Counted from the stretch's first letter, positions 26,007 to 34,925 are shown. The stretch: DNA of 64,000 nt from an uncultured Roseovarius sp. (GCA_951812895.1 OX638333.1:796366-860365); one strand, 5' to 3'. Numbers and translations: made by a program. The notes: a model not told the origin generated them from the letters alone.

Positions 26007-26696
26007 ATGATTAAGCATGTCAAATCCGCTGTCGCGGCCCTGTTGCTGATGGCTGCCCCGGCGGCGGCTGAGCTGGAGCTTAGCCTCTATCTGGGCGCGC
26101 AGAGTGTTCAGGAGAGCACCGGCAGTGGTACGCTACCGGGTGGCGCAGCCGCATCGCGCAAGTTTGACTGGGAAGGGCGCCCGTTTGATGCACCGCTTTA
26201 CTATGGCGGCCGCGCCATCTGGTGGACCGACAGCAATCTGGGATTCGGTGTCGAAGGCACCGACGCTAAGGCCTATGCCTCTGCCGCCGATCTGGCCGCA
26301 ATTGGTGCCAGCCGGTTTGAATTATCAAACGGGCACAATATTTTCACTGCGAATATCATGAAACGCTGGCCTGGTGCCTTTGCCAACCACGCACGTTGGA
26401 CGCCCTATGCAGGTGCCGGTATTGGGATCGCGGTTCCACATGTAGACGTACAGATTATCGGCGCAACAAACCGCACATATGATTTTGAGACCACAGGCCC
26501 CGCGCTGCGTGGGCTGGCCGGTATGAAATTCGAGCTGAGTGACAGATGGGCGCTGTTTACTGAGTATCAGGTCACCTGGTCGGATAATGACATTACCATT
26601 GACGCCGATCCGGCGGTTGCTGGACAGACCGATGGCCGCATCAACACCCAAATCGTTACCCATGCGGTAAACTTTGGTCTGAGTTTCAATTTCTGA
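26007..26696 (+). CDS. Outer-membrane beta-barrel protein, LpxQ-like lipid A oxidase family
   Basis: A 229-residue secreted protein with a signal peptide (KSAVAALLLMAAPAAA) and then alternating hydrophobic strands ending in an aromatic C-terminal Phe (NFGLSFNF), as in outer-membrane barrels. The segments FDWEGRPFDAPLYYGGRAIWW, LSNGHNIFTANIMKRWP and YAGAGIGIAVPHVDVQI resemble the rhizobial LpxQ group, which oxidises the proximal glucosamine of lipid A. Catalysis is not demonstrable from sequence. It is monocistronic and followed by a strong bidirectional terminator. Confidence 0.7.
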   Translation: MIKHVKSAVAALLLMAAPAAAELELSLYLGAQSVQESTGSGTLPGGAAASRKFDWEGRPFDAPLYYGGRAIWWTDSNLGFGVEGTDAKAYASAADLAAIGASRFELSNGHNIFTANIMKRWPGAFANHARWTPYAGAGIGIAVPHVDVQIIGATNRTYDFETTGPALRGLAGMKFELSDRWALFTEYQVTWSDNDITIDADPAVAGQTDGRINTQIVTHAVNFGLSFNF

Positions 26697-26737
26697 TCCG
26701 GTCCGTTCTGATAGGAACGGATAAGACGAGACAAAAC

Positions 26738-26774
26738 AAGGCCGGAGAAACAATTTTCTCCGGCCTTTATTTAT
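26738..26774. terminator. Bidirectional terminator between the barrel protein and a GST gene
   Basis: AAGGCCGGAGAAA-CAAT-TTTCTCCGGCCTT is a 13-bp perfect stem with TTTATTTATTT to the right and A-rich sequence to the left, so it can stop transcripts from both convergent genes. Confidence 0.88.
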
Positions 26775-26801
26775 TTATTAGTTCGGTTTTATCCGGAACT
26801 T

Positions 26802-27404
26802 TTACTCTGGAACTGTAGCCTTCATGCTCTCACGTTCTGCAAACGCTTCATACCAATCCGCCAGAGCGCCATTACCGGTACGCCAATCGCGATCCGGGTG
26901 GCGGAAATCGAGATAACCCAATGCACAGCCTACGGCGATGTGACTCATATCCAGCGGGCCGTGCAGGTGGCTCATCCAGCGATCATTGAGTGCGGCAACA
27001 GAGCGCGATACCTTGGACCATTGTCCTTCGACCCATGTTTCAAATCGCTTTTCCTCGGGCCGTACGCGGGTTTCGTAGACCATCAGGATGGCAGCATCGA
27101 GAATACCATCTGCGGTGGCCTCCAGTATCAGCGTCTCCCACAGCCGTGCGGCGGGGTACATTGCACCCCCGGCCCGGTCATCAAGATAGCGGCAGATCAC
27201 CCGGCTGTCATACAATGCCGGACCATCATCGCGGATCAGCGCAGGAATTTTTCCCACCGGATTGGCAGCGGCCACTTCAGCATCGGTCGAAACCGGCGTT
27301 GTCGCTACGATAGAAATTTCCACATCGTCGGTCTGGCCGGTTTCATGCAACAGCACCTTGACCTTGCGGCCAAAAGGGGAAGGTACGGCAGAGATTAGTT
27401 TCAT
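26802..27404 (-). CDS. Glutathione S-transferase family protein
   Basis: A 200-residue protein with the GST layout: N-terminal thioredoxin-like domain beginning MKLISAVPSPFGRKVKVLLHE, the cis-Pro and glutathione-binding NPVGKIPALIRDDGPALYDSRVICRYLD, and a C-terminal all-helical domain from about 90. The Ser at position 9-10 (PSPFGRK) is the likely glutathione-activating residue. Probably cytosolic with an unknown electrophilic substrate. It is convergent with the barrel gene and separate from the second GST gene 0.8 kb away. Confidence 0.88.
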   Translation of the reverse strand: MKLISAVPSPFGRKVKVLLHETGQTDDVEISIVATTPVSTDAEVAAANPVGKIPALIRDDGPALYDSRVICRYLDDRAGGAMYPAARLWETLILEATADGILDAAILMVYETRVRPEEKRFETWVEGQWSKVSRSVAALNDRWMSHLHGPLDMSHIAVGCALGYLDFRHPDRDWRTGNGALADWYEAFAERESMKATVPE

Positions 27405-27469
27405 CGGTTGAATTCTCCGTTTTATCTATGATTGGCAAGCTAGGTTTGCCCAGTTCACCTGTCCAATAT

Positions 27470-28090
27470 TTACTCCGGCGGATTGCGCATCAGGTCAGCG
27501 AGCTGTCTGATTTCCTGCCCCATCCCGGATCTTTCCACATGCCCTGCCGCGCGCAGGCGCACCTCGTCAGGTTTGTTCTGGTTTAGTTTCCACGTACCGT
27601 GGATTTCATCAACCCGCATTCGGCATGGCACAATCTGTCGCATCATTCTTTCCAGAATGTCCGGCGTCATTTTTCCGGAGGTCCAGGGGGATTTGGGCCG
27701 CAACTGTGATTCGTGATGGGCGGATTGCCGGTCGATCAGGTCGAGCAGTTCATCGGCCGGGCGCGTTTCGACTTCTCCGACAATATGCACAGCCACATAG
27801 TTCCATGTCGGGACCTGATCCTCAACCCAGTACCAATCCGGCGAAATGTATGAATTTGGCCCCTGTACTGCGAGCCGTGCCTGCATTGGTGCAGACCCCA
27901 TCCGTGCAATAGGATTTGAGCGGACCAGATGAAATTCTGCCAACGTGCCATCCTCGGACAGAAGGAAGGGGATGTGGCTAATCAGCGGGGCCGTGTCGGT
28001 ATTGACGGCAAGCACCCCAAAACTGTGTTGCCGGGCAAATGCAATGTTGGTTTCGCGCGGGGGATCGCGGAATGCGGGATTGGGATGCAT
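27470..28090 (-). CDS. PaiB-like FMN-binding (split-barrel) protein
   Basis: A 206-residue protein of the PaiB/FMN-binding negative transcriptional regulator family. The start MHPNPAFRD is characteristic. HIPFLLSEDGTLAEFHLVRSNP, GPNSYISPDWYW and VPTWNYVAVHIVGEVE build the FMN split barrel; LNQNKPDEVR is the usual late motif. In Bacillus, PaiB affects sporulation and protease genes; in proteobacteria the role is unclear. CAGGAG eight bases upstream supports 28090, which is also where homology starts. Downstream it converges on no gene but is 66 bases from the GST start. Confidence 0.85.
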   Translation of the reverse strand: MHPNPAFRDPPRETNIAFARQHSFGVLAVNTDTAPLISHIPFLLSEDGTLAEFHLVRSNPIARMGSAPMQARLAVQGPNSYISPDWYWVEDQVPTWNYVAVHIVGEVETRPADELLDLIDRQSAHHESQLRPKSPWTSGKMTPDILERMMRQIVPCRMRVDEIHGTWKLNQNKPDEVRLRAAGHVERSGMGQEIRQLADLMRNPPE

Positions 28091-28193
28091 AAGCAGGCTC
28101 CTGAGATCACTCTGTTGCAATCGGTAGAGCAAAGCCAGCGAAGGCGCAATTCGCCTTGCACCGCACGCAGTGCCCGTTGCCAGTGACGGAATT

Positions 28194-28219
28194 TGGGTAT
28201 TTTCAGCAAGAAAGAAGCA
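28194..28219 (-). other. Pyrimidine-rich 3'-end motif, copy 3
   Basis: On the minus strand: GCTTCTTTCTTGCT then GAAAAATACCCA, only 4 bases after the stop codon of the GST gene at 28224. Compare copies 1 and 2. Confidence 0.6.
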
Positions 28220-28223
28220 AGGG

Positions 28224-28853
28224 TCAGGGAAACAGCGTTTCTGGGTCGCCCGGTTGCCATGCGGGGTATTTTTGGAAGACCGCCTGGAAACGGCACGATG
28301 TTTTGAATGCATCGAGCCAACGGATGAGATGCGGCCAGGGCTGTTCGCTGAACCATGCCTGGTCGGTATGAGCAAATTGCCTGACGAAGGGCAGGATTGC
28401 CATATCCGAGAGGCGGGGAGAGGTGCCGAAAAGGAAGCTTGTGTCATGAAGGCGAGCGTCAAGGTCCTGTAGGAATTCGGAAGCGAGAGTTCTTTGGGCC
28501 AATGCGTCCTGTTCCGGATGCCGCGGGGCATATTTGTAGAGATCGAGCGCTGTTTTGAAAGGCCCGTCACATCGGGCGATCAGCGAGTGCCCTTCATCTG
28601 GCATATCAAGCCAGCCTTCAGGGTCGTTCTGCGCCAATGCCCAGAGCATGATGTCGAGGCTTTCGTCGATCACCTGTGTGCCTGTGTCGAGGCAAGGCAC
28701 TGTGGCAGAGGGCGAAGTGGACAAAAAAGCCTCGGGCTTTGCACGCAGCAACACCTCATGCAGCTCTACCCGTTGCTTTGACGCGGCAATGGCCAGACGG
28801 GCACGGATGGCATAGGGGCAGCGGCGGAAGGACCAGAGGATGGGCTGGGTCAT
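28224..28853 (-). CDS. Glutathione S-transferase family protein
   Basis: A 209-residue GST-like protein. The N-terminus MTQPILWSFRRCPYAIRARL has a CPY active-site type (Cys instead of Ser or Tyr), so it belongs near the omega or thiol-transferase branch rather than classic detoxifying GSTs. SATVPCLDTGTQVIDESLDI provides the glutathione site, and a helical C-terminal domain contains SDMAILPFVRQFA. ATG 28853 is preferred over a longer frame because homology begins there. It starts 5 bases after the mtaB stop codon, so dapF, mtaB and this gene may form an operon. Confidence 0.88.
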   Translation of the reverse strand: MTQPILWSFRRCPYAIRARLAIAASKQRVELHEVLLRAKPEAFLSTSPSATVPCLDTGTQVIDESLDIMLWALAQNDPEGWLDMPDEGHSLIARCDGPFKTALDLYKYAPRHPEQDALAQRTLASEFLQDLDARLHDTSFLFGTSPRLSDMAILPFVRQFAHTDQAWFSEQPWPHLIRWLDAFKTSCRFQAVFQKYPAWQPGDPETLFP

Positions 28854-28857
28854 GAGA

Positions 28858-30117
28858 TCACGCGACGAGACGCTGGCCATTCTGGTTCAGGATGGTCGCA
28901 GGCACGATCTGACCTTCGGGCTGATCGGCAGTGAAATCAACCTCGGTAAACTGCTCGGTCCGGCCCATACGTGGATTTTCCATCAAAATGCGATGCTGTT
29001 GCCCGATCTGCGCCGTGAGATGGCTTGCCACGCGCGCCTCACCAGCCGCGCGTAAGCGGGCGGCACGGGATTTGATAACATCACCGGGCACCTGATTGGG
29101 AATTCTCGCGGCAGGTGTGCCCGAGCGCTTAGAATAGGGGAAGACATGCAACCAGGTCAGGTGGCATTCCTCAACCAGTTTCAGCGAGTTTTCGAAATGC
29201 GCCTCTGTCTCTGTCGGGAATCCAGCGATGATGTCAGCGCCAAAGGTCATATCGGGGCGAAGTTTGCGAGCCTCTTCGGCAAAACGGATGGCATCATCGC
29301 GCAGATGCCGCCGTTTCATCCGTTTGAGGATTAAGTCATCGCCATGCTGAAGCGACAGGTGCAGATGTGGCATCAGGCGCGGTTCCGTCGCGATGGCATG
29401 CATAAGGTTTTCATCCACTTCGATCGAATCAATCGAAGAAATCCGCAATCGAGGCAAATCGGGCACCAGCCTGAGGATGCGCATCACCAGATCGCCAAGT
29501 TTGGGTTCCGCCGGCAGATCAGCACCCCATGAGGTGAGATCCACGCCAGTGAGCACCACTTCGTTGTAACCTTTGTCCACCAGCCGCTTAATCTGATCAA
29601 CAACTACACCCGCGGGAACCGAACGGGAATTTCCACGACCATACGGGATGATGCAGAAGGTGCAGCGGTGATCGCAACCGTTTTGAACCTGCACATAAGC
29701 GCGGGACCGTGTGCCAAAGCCATCAATCAGGTGACCAGCGGTTTCGGTGACGGACATAATGTCATCGACCTGTAGCTTCTCCGTCTCGCCGATAAAATCT
29801 GCGGCGAGGCCCACCCACGTCTCGGCCTGCATTTTCTCGTGATTGCCGATGACCGCATCAACCTCTTCCATCGCGGTAAAGGTTTCAGGCTCTGTCTGGG
29901 CGGCGCAGCCGGTGACGATCAATCGGGCAGCCGGGTTTTCACGGCGCAGGCGGCGAATGTCCTGTCGGGCCTTGCGCACGGCCTCTGCTGTCACCGCGCA
30001 GGTGTTGACGACAACAGCGTTGTCGAGGCCGGCATCAACTGACAGAGCTTTCATCGCCTCAGTTTCATAGGCGTTGAGCCGACAGCCAAGCGTGGCAAAA
30101 ACCGGCGGGCGGGTCAT
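28858..30117 (-). CDS. mtaB: tRNA t6A37 methylthiotransferase MtaB
   Basis: A 419-residue radical SAM enzyme that converts t6A37 to ms2t6A37 in tRNAs reading ANN codons. The N-terminal UPF0004 domain has its cluster cysteines in LGCRLNAYE, NTCAVTAEA and VTGCAAQTEP. The radical SAM motif is CDHRCTFCIIPYGRGNSRS (CX3CX2C). A C-terminal TRAM-like segment ends the protein. It overlaps dapF by ATGA. The enzyme modifies tRNA-Lys among others, and the tRNA-Lys gene lies just 1 kb away, which is probably coincidence. Confidence 0.92.
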   Translation of the reverse strand: MTRPPVFATLGCRLNAYETEAMKALSVDAGLDNAVVVNTCAVTAEAVRKARQDIRRLRRENPAARLIVTGCAAQTEPETFTAMEEVDAVIGNHEKMQAETWVGLAADFIGETEKLQVDDIMSVTETAGHLIDGFGTRSRAYVQVQNGCDHRCTFCIIPYGRGNSRSVPAGVVVDQIKRLVDKGYNEVVLTGVDLTSWGADLPAEPKLGDLVMRILRLVPDLPRLRISSIDSIEVDENLMHAIATEPRLMPHLHLSLQHGDDLILKRMKRRHLRDDAIRFAEEARKLRPDMTFGADIIAGFPTETEAHFENSLKLVEECHLTWLHVFPYSKRSGTPAARIPNQVPGDVIKSRAARLRAAGEARVASHLTAQIGQQHRILMENPRMGRTEQFTEVDFTADQPEGQIVPATILNQNGQRLVA

Positions 30118-30947
30118 CTGTGGGCCTCAAGAAACGCGGGCGTGATGGTTCCGTCACTGACATGGGTCGTTGGTCCGGTCATCCAGACCCCGTCATTACG
30201 CCAGTCAATATCGAGCGTGCCGCCGTCAAGATCGATTCGCACCTTCCGACTTGTCAAGCCCCGGCGAGCGGCCGCCACGGCCGTTGCACAACTGGAGGAA
30301 CCTGAGGCAAGCGTAACACCCACGCCGCGCTCCCATACCCGCATGCGAATGTGATTATCTCCGATAATCTGGGCCACCTGGACATTGGTGCGCTCAGGAT
30401 AAAGCGGATGATACTCATAACGGGGGCCGAAGGTTTCAAGCGGCACTGCCTCTGCATCCTCTACAAAAAAAGTGCAGTGTGGGTTGCCCATGCCGGTGGC
30501 TGTAGGCTGCCCCTCGATAGGGAGTTCAAGCGTATCCATAATCTCGGCCAATGGTATATCCTGCCAGTCGAGCTGTGGTGCGCCCATATTGACCGAAGTC
30601 AGCCCATTCCCTGCATCCGTCGCATAAAGATCACCCCGTGCAGTGGTCAGGTGCAGCTCTGTACGCCCAGTCTGGTCCATCAGATGCCGGGCGATGCAGC
30701 GGGTGGCGTTGCCGCAGGCGCCGGAAAATGAGCCATCGGCATTCCAGAACACCAGATGCGCATCCCCTGCCCCGTTTTCGATCACAGCAAGCTGGTCAAA
30801 TCCAATACCCCGGCGCCGGTCGCCGATGGCGCGCGCCAAAGCCGGTGTGATGCCCGGATCGCGCGCACGCCCATCGACGACGACAAAGTCGTTTCCCAGC
30901 CCATGCATCTTCATGTAGGGCAATCCGATATGATCTCGCGCGCTCAT
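30114..30947 (-). CDS. dapF: Diaminopimelate epimerase
   Basis: A 277-residue racemase converting LL- to meso-diaminopimelate, for lysine and peptidoglycan. The two active-site cysteines are in GACGNATRCIARHL and SSSCATAVAAAR. YMKMHGLGNDFVVVDGRARD at the N-terminus and GMGNPHCTFF are typical. Start 30947 keeps the short leader common in Rhodobacterales; the internal ATG at 30914 is possible. It overlaps mtaB by 4 bases, a common arrangement in this order. The tRNA-Lys gene begins about 100 bases upstream on the other strand. Confidence 0.93.
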   Translation of the reverse strand: MSARDHIGLPYMKMHGLGNDFVVVDGRARDPGITPALARAIGDRRRGIGFDQLAVIENGAGDAHLVFWNADGSFSGACGNATRCIARHLMDQTGRTELHLTTARGDLYATDAGNGLTSVNMGAPQLDWQDIPLAEIMDTLELPIEGQPTATGMGNPHCTFFVEDAEAVPLETFGPRYEYHPLYPERTNVQVAQIIGDNHIRMRVWERGVGVTLASGSSSCATAVAAARRGLTSRKVRIDLDGGTLDIDWRNDGVWMTGPTTHVSDGTITPAFLEAHR

Positions 30948-31054
30948 GTGGGCGCATATAAACCCGGGGGTGAGATGAATCCAGCACTCGCGCGAAATTC
31001 ACGCAGATTCGGGGTTGACCCTAACTGGCGCAGTTTCTAGATAGGCCGCCTAGT

Positions 31055-31130
31055 GGGCCCTTAGCTCAGTTGGTAGAGCAACTGACTTTTAATCAGTGGG
31101 TCACAGGTTCGAATCCTGTAGGGCTCACCA
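31055..31130 (+). tRNA. tRNA-Lys (anticodon TTT)
   Basis: A complete cloverleaf: acceptor GGGCCCT pairs with AGGGCTC (one G-T), D stem GCTC/GAGC, anticodon stem ACTGA/TCAGT with loop CTTTTAA, and T arm ACAGG-TTCGAAT-CCTGT. CCA is encoded. The anticodon TTT decodes Lys AAA and AAG. Recombinase remnants begin 361 bases downstream, so the tRNA 3' end is a candidate integration site. Confidence 0.97.
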
Positions 31131-31491
31131 CTGAATTCCCGGGAAATCTGTCTCACGTGTTTGGGTTTGAATTCACGCGCAATTTCAAACGCTTTCCCGT
31201 TGGGTGATCCCAGAGAGACGCACCGGGAGGTACAACATACCCGCAAACTCTGCCATAGTCTCAGTAGGCCGATTGTGTCGGTGCGGTTTTGGGAATTTTC
31301 CCTGTTAAGGGCCATTTTACAGGGAAATTTAGTAAAAACGCGTGATTTCGGCTGTAATTTCGCAAAATTTTATGCGCAATTACAGCAGGTTATGGGGGTA
31401 TTTCCCTAGATCGCGTAACAGGGAACTTTCAAGAAAGAACAGGGAAACAAATCCGAAAATCAGGGATTGGTTTGGAGCTATCAGTGAAGGG
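31131..31491. other. Non-coding stretch between tRNA-Lys and recombinase remnant
   Basis: No gene. It is richer in A and T than its surroundings and carries four AACAGGGAA-type sites (31298-31306 inverted, 31319-31326, 31417-31425 and 31438-31446), listed separately. No long hairpin with a T-run. Confidence 0.6.
31298..31446. repeat. Four AACAGGGAA sites, candidate recombinase binding or att region
   Basis: AACAGGGAA occurs inverted at 31298 and direct at 31417 and 31438 (21-bp period), and TACAGGGAA at 31318. A related half, TTTCCCTAG, is at 31401. The sites lie just past the 3' end of the truncated recombinase gene. Confidence 0.4.
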
Positions 31492-32684
31492 CTATTTTGT
31501 CAGGCCGAAGCGGGTTTCCTGGGTCACCCAGTCCAGCGGGATACGCGTGCGAATGAGCGTTTCCAGCGTCAGATTATCTGGTTGTGAGCCAGACAGAATG
31601 GCCTCCTGCAGTTTGGGAGAGAGCGTTGCGAGCGGAATGACACGGCGGGCATAGCTGTCCGAACAGTCATTATCGGCAGCGATCTGTTTGATCGGCGTTC
31701 CAGATTTGAGCGCCTCAGCCCAGCGATGAGCGTTGCGCAACGCGCGGACCAGGGTCTGATCGGGATCGGGATTTTGATTGCCCGCGATGATTTTGGTCTC
31801 CATGCCGCGACGACGACAGGTGAAGGCGGTGCTCAGTGTCAGAAAGTCCGGGGCGATTCCGTTCGCGCAAACGCCAAGATGAGTGGCCATCGTTTCCGCA
31901 TCCAGGTTCAGACAGAGATGGCCGGTGCGGATGCTGCCACCGGAAATCACAGGCGCAATGAAGGCGATGCCTTTGACACGTATTGCTTCCAAGAAGGAAA
32001 GAGCCGCGTTGCTCGCCGCTTCCATTTCCCTGGCGGACCCGCTCTGCAATACGGAGAGTGACTTGGCATGGTGTGTAAGATGCACCGCGATGGCCTCAGT
32101 TACAGCCCTCTCAAATGGCTCTGCCGGAAGGCGCCAACCCTCTTTGCGGGGTTTGCCGGAGACAAATCCGTTCGAGACATAATACCGTATACGACGCCCA
32201 TGACGCTGGGTATGGGTTGGCGTGAGACGGTCTCCTTCCTCATCTCGGAACTTGCCAAGGAGTGGCGCCGAAGCCGAACGCATGTCGACCTTGGTCACGC
32301 CCCGGCGTTTGGCGCTCGCCATCTGCAACTTGGCCTGGACGTCGCGCCAAAGCTCATCATCGATGATGGCGGGATGCAGGCCGGGCCAGGTTTTTTGTTT
32401 GTGCCGCATTAGGCCCCGGTAGGTGGGGTTGGTGAGTAAGGCATGAAGTTGGCCGCGGCTGAAGGGTGTTCCACCTTGTACTCGGCCGCTGGCGAAGATC
32501 CGACGCTTGGAGAGCAGCCCTTCTTCTTTGGCAGCCTCGGCGGTTGCATTCAGACAGCCCTCTTGGAGATAGAGGTGAAAGAGGGCACGCACCGTCGCCG
32601 CCTCTTTCTCGTTGACCACAAGTTCGCGGCGCATCTTGTCTGGATGTGGGTCATATCCCAATGGTGCCAGGCCACCCATCCGAT
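31492..32684 (-). pseudogene. 5'-truncated large serine recombinase
   Basis: About 395 codons remain. The surviving part begins at the start of the recombinase domain (RMGGLAPLGYDPHPDK), then GRVQGGTPFSRGQLHALLTNPTYRGLMRHK, a zinc-ribbon-like region, and a long helical C-terminus. The N-terminal resolvase catalytic domain with its active-site Ser is absent, so it cannot recombine DNA. The frame runs upstream to 32754 but the extra codons come from the adjoining WD40-like gene. The junction is at about 32676-32684. Serine recombinases of this length insert prophages or islands. Confidence 0.8.
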
Positions 32685-33217
32685 GAAATTGCCTGGCAGG
32701 TGACGGAATGCTCCAACTCCAGAGATGACACAACGCGCATGTCGCTCGGGTCAAAGAGTGTTATCCGGTTTTGCCACGCCATGGCCAGGATGTCACCGGC
32801 TCGGCTGCTGCAAACCGATGTCACATCTACGCCTTCCGGCTTGAGCCGGTCCACAACATTTCCCCCGGCCGTGACTTGCTGTACCGCGCCATTCAGATCG
32901 ACAATCGCGAAGCCTTGAGGGCCAAACCGCGCCACAGAAAGATCACTCCTTGCGGTTACATGCGGTGTCAGAAGAGGGGTTACCGGGTTTTCCCGGGGGC
33001 GGATTGTGGTTCTCCCGCTTTCGATATCCATGCGCGTTCGAATTTTTGGGCTTTCGGCATCTTTGGTCGAGGCCAACAGTAACCGCCCCGTAACCAGCCT
33101 GAAGATAACGGCAGTATCGTCATGGTTGAACACGGCCTCGGCAACACCCGCATCGGCCTCCCAGTAACGCGCCAGCAAATCAAACAAAGAAAGCCCTGAT
33201 GCACTATTCTCGGCCAT
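32676..33217 (-). pseudogene. 3'-truncated WD40-like beta-propeller protein
   Basis: Start at 33217 (MAENSASGLSLFDLLARYWE). The visible 180 residues contain propeller-like strands: FNHDDTAVIFRLVTGRLLLAS, GDILAMAWQNRITLFDPSDM and SLELEHSVTCQAISSDG. The last is the beginning of a WD-type repeat that breaks off at the recombinase junction, after which the frame stops at 32651. The start codon comes one base after the stop of the coiled-coil gene, so both were in one operon. A complete homologue would be expected to have several more repeats. Function unknown. Confidence 0.6.
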
Positions 33218-33218
33218 G

Positions 33219-33497
33219 TTATTCCTCTTCCTTCGCTGCCGCTTCGATTTGTTCATCGATCCGGGTCAGCTTCGATTCCAGCTCGTCTATCCGTGTCTTA
33301 CACTCAGCCACCTCAGCTTCGGTCGCACCGTGGTCGTCTGTCGTTTTCTGTGACTCCGGATCTTTCATTATCAGGACATCTTGCCCGCTGAGCCGCTGCA
33401 AAAGGCGCAACATTTCTGAGTTTTCTTTTGCAATCGCGTTGATCACCTGCATCCGGTTCTCAAACAATTTGGGGACACCGTCGGATTGACCGGACAT
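33219..33497 (-). CDS. Small coiled-coil protein upstream of the WD40-like remnant
   Basis: A 92-residue hydrophilic protein, helical, with a heptad-like C-terminus (EAEVAECKTRIDELESKL and TRIDEQIEAAAKEEE). No signal peptide, membrane segment or known motif. Its stop lies one base from the start of the truncated WD40-like gene, so the two are likely partners. Its survival next to a broken partner suggests it is being lost. Confidence 0.5.
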   Translation of the reverse strand: MSGQSDGVPKLFENRMQVINAIAKENSEMLRLLQRLSGQDVLIMKDPESQKTTDDHGATEAEVAECKTRIDELESKLTRIDEQIEAAAKEEE

Positions 33498-33557
33498 TTA
33501 ACAATCCTCTATGACATTTAGAGGCAGCCGAAGCCGTACATTCAGTGGGATCGCCAA

Positions 33558-33833
33558 ATGGAGAAAGAGGACGCCACCAAGACATTCTTTTCCGCGCTGG
33601 CGGAGGTCAGCTCGAAGAAAGCCGGTCCCAAAAGTGCCCTTGCGCAAGCAGCCAATGACGCGGTCAATGATCCAAGCCCTGCTGCGTTTGTTCGCACGCA
33701 AGAAGAACTGGCCCGATTGTGCGATGATCTGCGGGATCAGATCTTGAGCGACGTGCACGCGCGTATGCGAAACGATGTCAGCCTGATTTGGGACAATCTC
33801 CCCAACGCTCCAACCTCCGGCAGACCCAACTGA
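33558..33833 (+). CDS. Hypothetical 91-residue protein
   Basis: MEKEDATKTFFSALAEVSSK begins this helical protein, which has a balanced composition (RTQEELARLCDDLRDQIL). It has GTGGGAT six bases before the ATG. It diverges from the coiled-coil/WD40-like pair with 60 bases between, so it may belong to the same lost system. No known domain. The frame continues until a normal TGA. It is the last gene-like frame before a 1.2-kb non-coding stretch. Confidence 0.45.
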   Translation: MEKEDATKTFFSALAEVSSKKAGPKSALAQAANDAVNDPSPAAFVRTQEELARLCDDLRDQILSDVHARMRNDVSLIWDNLPNAPTSGRPN

Positions 33834-34510
33834 CCTCCGGCCCGACCGCGCAATGGTCGTTGACGGAAATCTGTCATGGCGCAGTCTCTGCACGTTGGCT
33901 CCCCTTTCCAAATGCGGTCTGGACAGTGATGTTTCAAAACGCGTCGAAACGGATTCCCGTCTGGTTCGCATGTCTGACTGTTTTGACTTGCGGGTTGGCA
34001 GGTGTCTCAACAGGGGCCATTGATTAACATTTCAGCGCTGTCAGAAAAAGATAAGCTTATAAATTGACGCTACTTTCGGCGTTTTTAGGCAAGCTGTGCC
34101 AACGTTTGGTAGCAAACGTTACGAATGTGTAAACCAAAATAGTTTCAAAATTTTACAAAGCAGGATGACTGGCTCTGATGTGCGTATTCGCAAAACGAAT
34201 CACGATGTATCCTCTACATTCTTTAGTACATACTGCCATTCAGCCGGACGCACCGAATACTGCTTCCTCCCTCTGTCCGATTTCGGCGGAGTGCAGTGCG
34301 TGCGCACGGACATCGCCCGGGTTCACGGTCCGCTTATCGAGTCAGCAGGATTGCTGCGTCACGATTAGGCCACCTCGGCTCGCCCCTCGATGGTCGAAAC
34401 AGGCCATTGCGAAGTGGCGGATTGGATCTTGCCGGATTTTGCTCGTGAGAATGACCGCAATCGGCATGATACGCTGCGATGCAACAAATGGCGTGCCGTA
34501 GACGCGCGCT

Positions 34511-34556
34511 TTTCTGCCTCAGCAATAGCCGTGCCTGCAAAAGGCGGCATTGTCCC
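34511..34556 (+). repeat. Partial upstream copy of the intergenic repeat, tandem to copy A
   Basis: TTTCTGCCTCAGCAATAGCC and AAGGCGGCATTGTCCC align with 34686-34731 (TTTCTGCGTGAGCAATAGCG and AAGGCGGCAAAGTCCC), about four-fifths identical at 175-bp spacing. Bases just after it (GCAGCGAAAGGGCGG near 34580) match the next block, so this looks like a tandem half copy. Confidence 0.6.
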
Positions 34557-34685
34557 ATGTCTCGCTTTTCGAAGCCGCCCGCAGCGAAAGGGCGGTTTGA
34601 AATTCGGCGGGATCGATATGGCTGAACGGCTGCTTTGGTGAAATCCACCGCATCATCGAAAAAGTTTCGCTGCAAACGCGAACGG

Positions 34686-34925
34686 TTTCTGCGTGAGCAA
34701 TAGCGGCGTTAGCAAAAGGCGGCAAAGTCCCGCAGACTGTGAGTTAGAATGTACCTAGACCATGCACCTGCAGCGAAAGTCCGGTCTGGTGAACTGCAGT
34801 GCGGCGCTTGACTACCTCGCCAAGGTCCGGAATGGGCCGTCCTCGAAAGCGGTACAACCGCATGCTACGGCAGATGTTGCATTGCCTCGGATGGCCGTGA
34901 TGAGCCCATTTTGCCGGATGCTGCA
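34686..34925 (+). repeat. Intergenic repeat family, copy A
   Basis: Ordered blocks: AGTCCCGC (34726) and TGTGAGTT (34738); CATGCACCTGCAGCGAAAGT and CCGG (34761-34784); GGAATGGGCCGTCCTC (34829-34844); GATGTTGCATTGCCTCGGAT (34873) with GGCCGTGATGAGCCCA; GGATGCTGCAAAC (34916). The same blocks in the same order occur at copies B, C and D. Confidence 0.65.

Noticed and set aside
31061-31315. Minus-strand frame ending EPYRIRTCDPLIKSQ over tRNA-Lys
   Set aside because: It is the antisense of the tRNA gene, a well-known spurious prediction type.
34334-34675. Overlapping frames of 60-113 codons in the decayed stretch
   Set aside because: Frames on both strands of similar length, low coding quality, internal repeats; no gene can be chosen.
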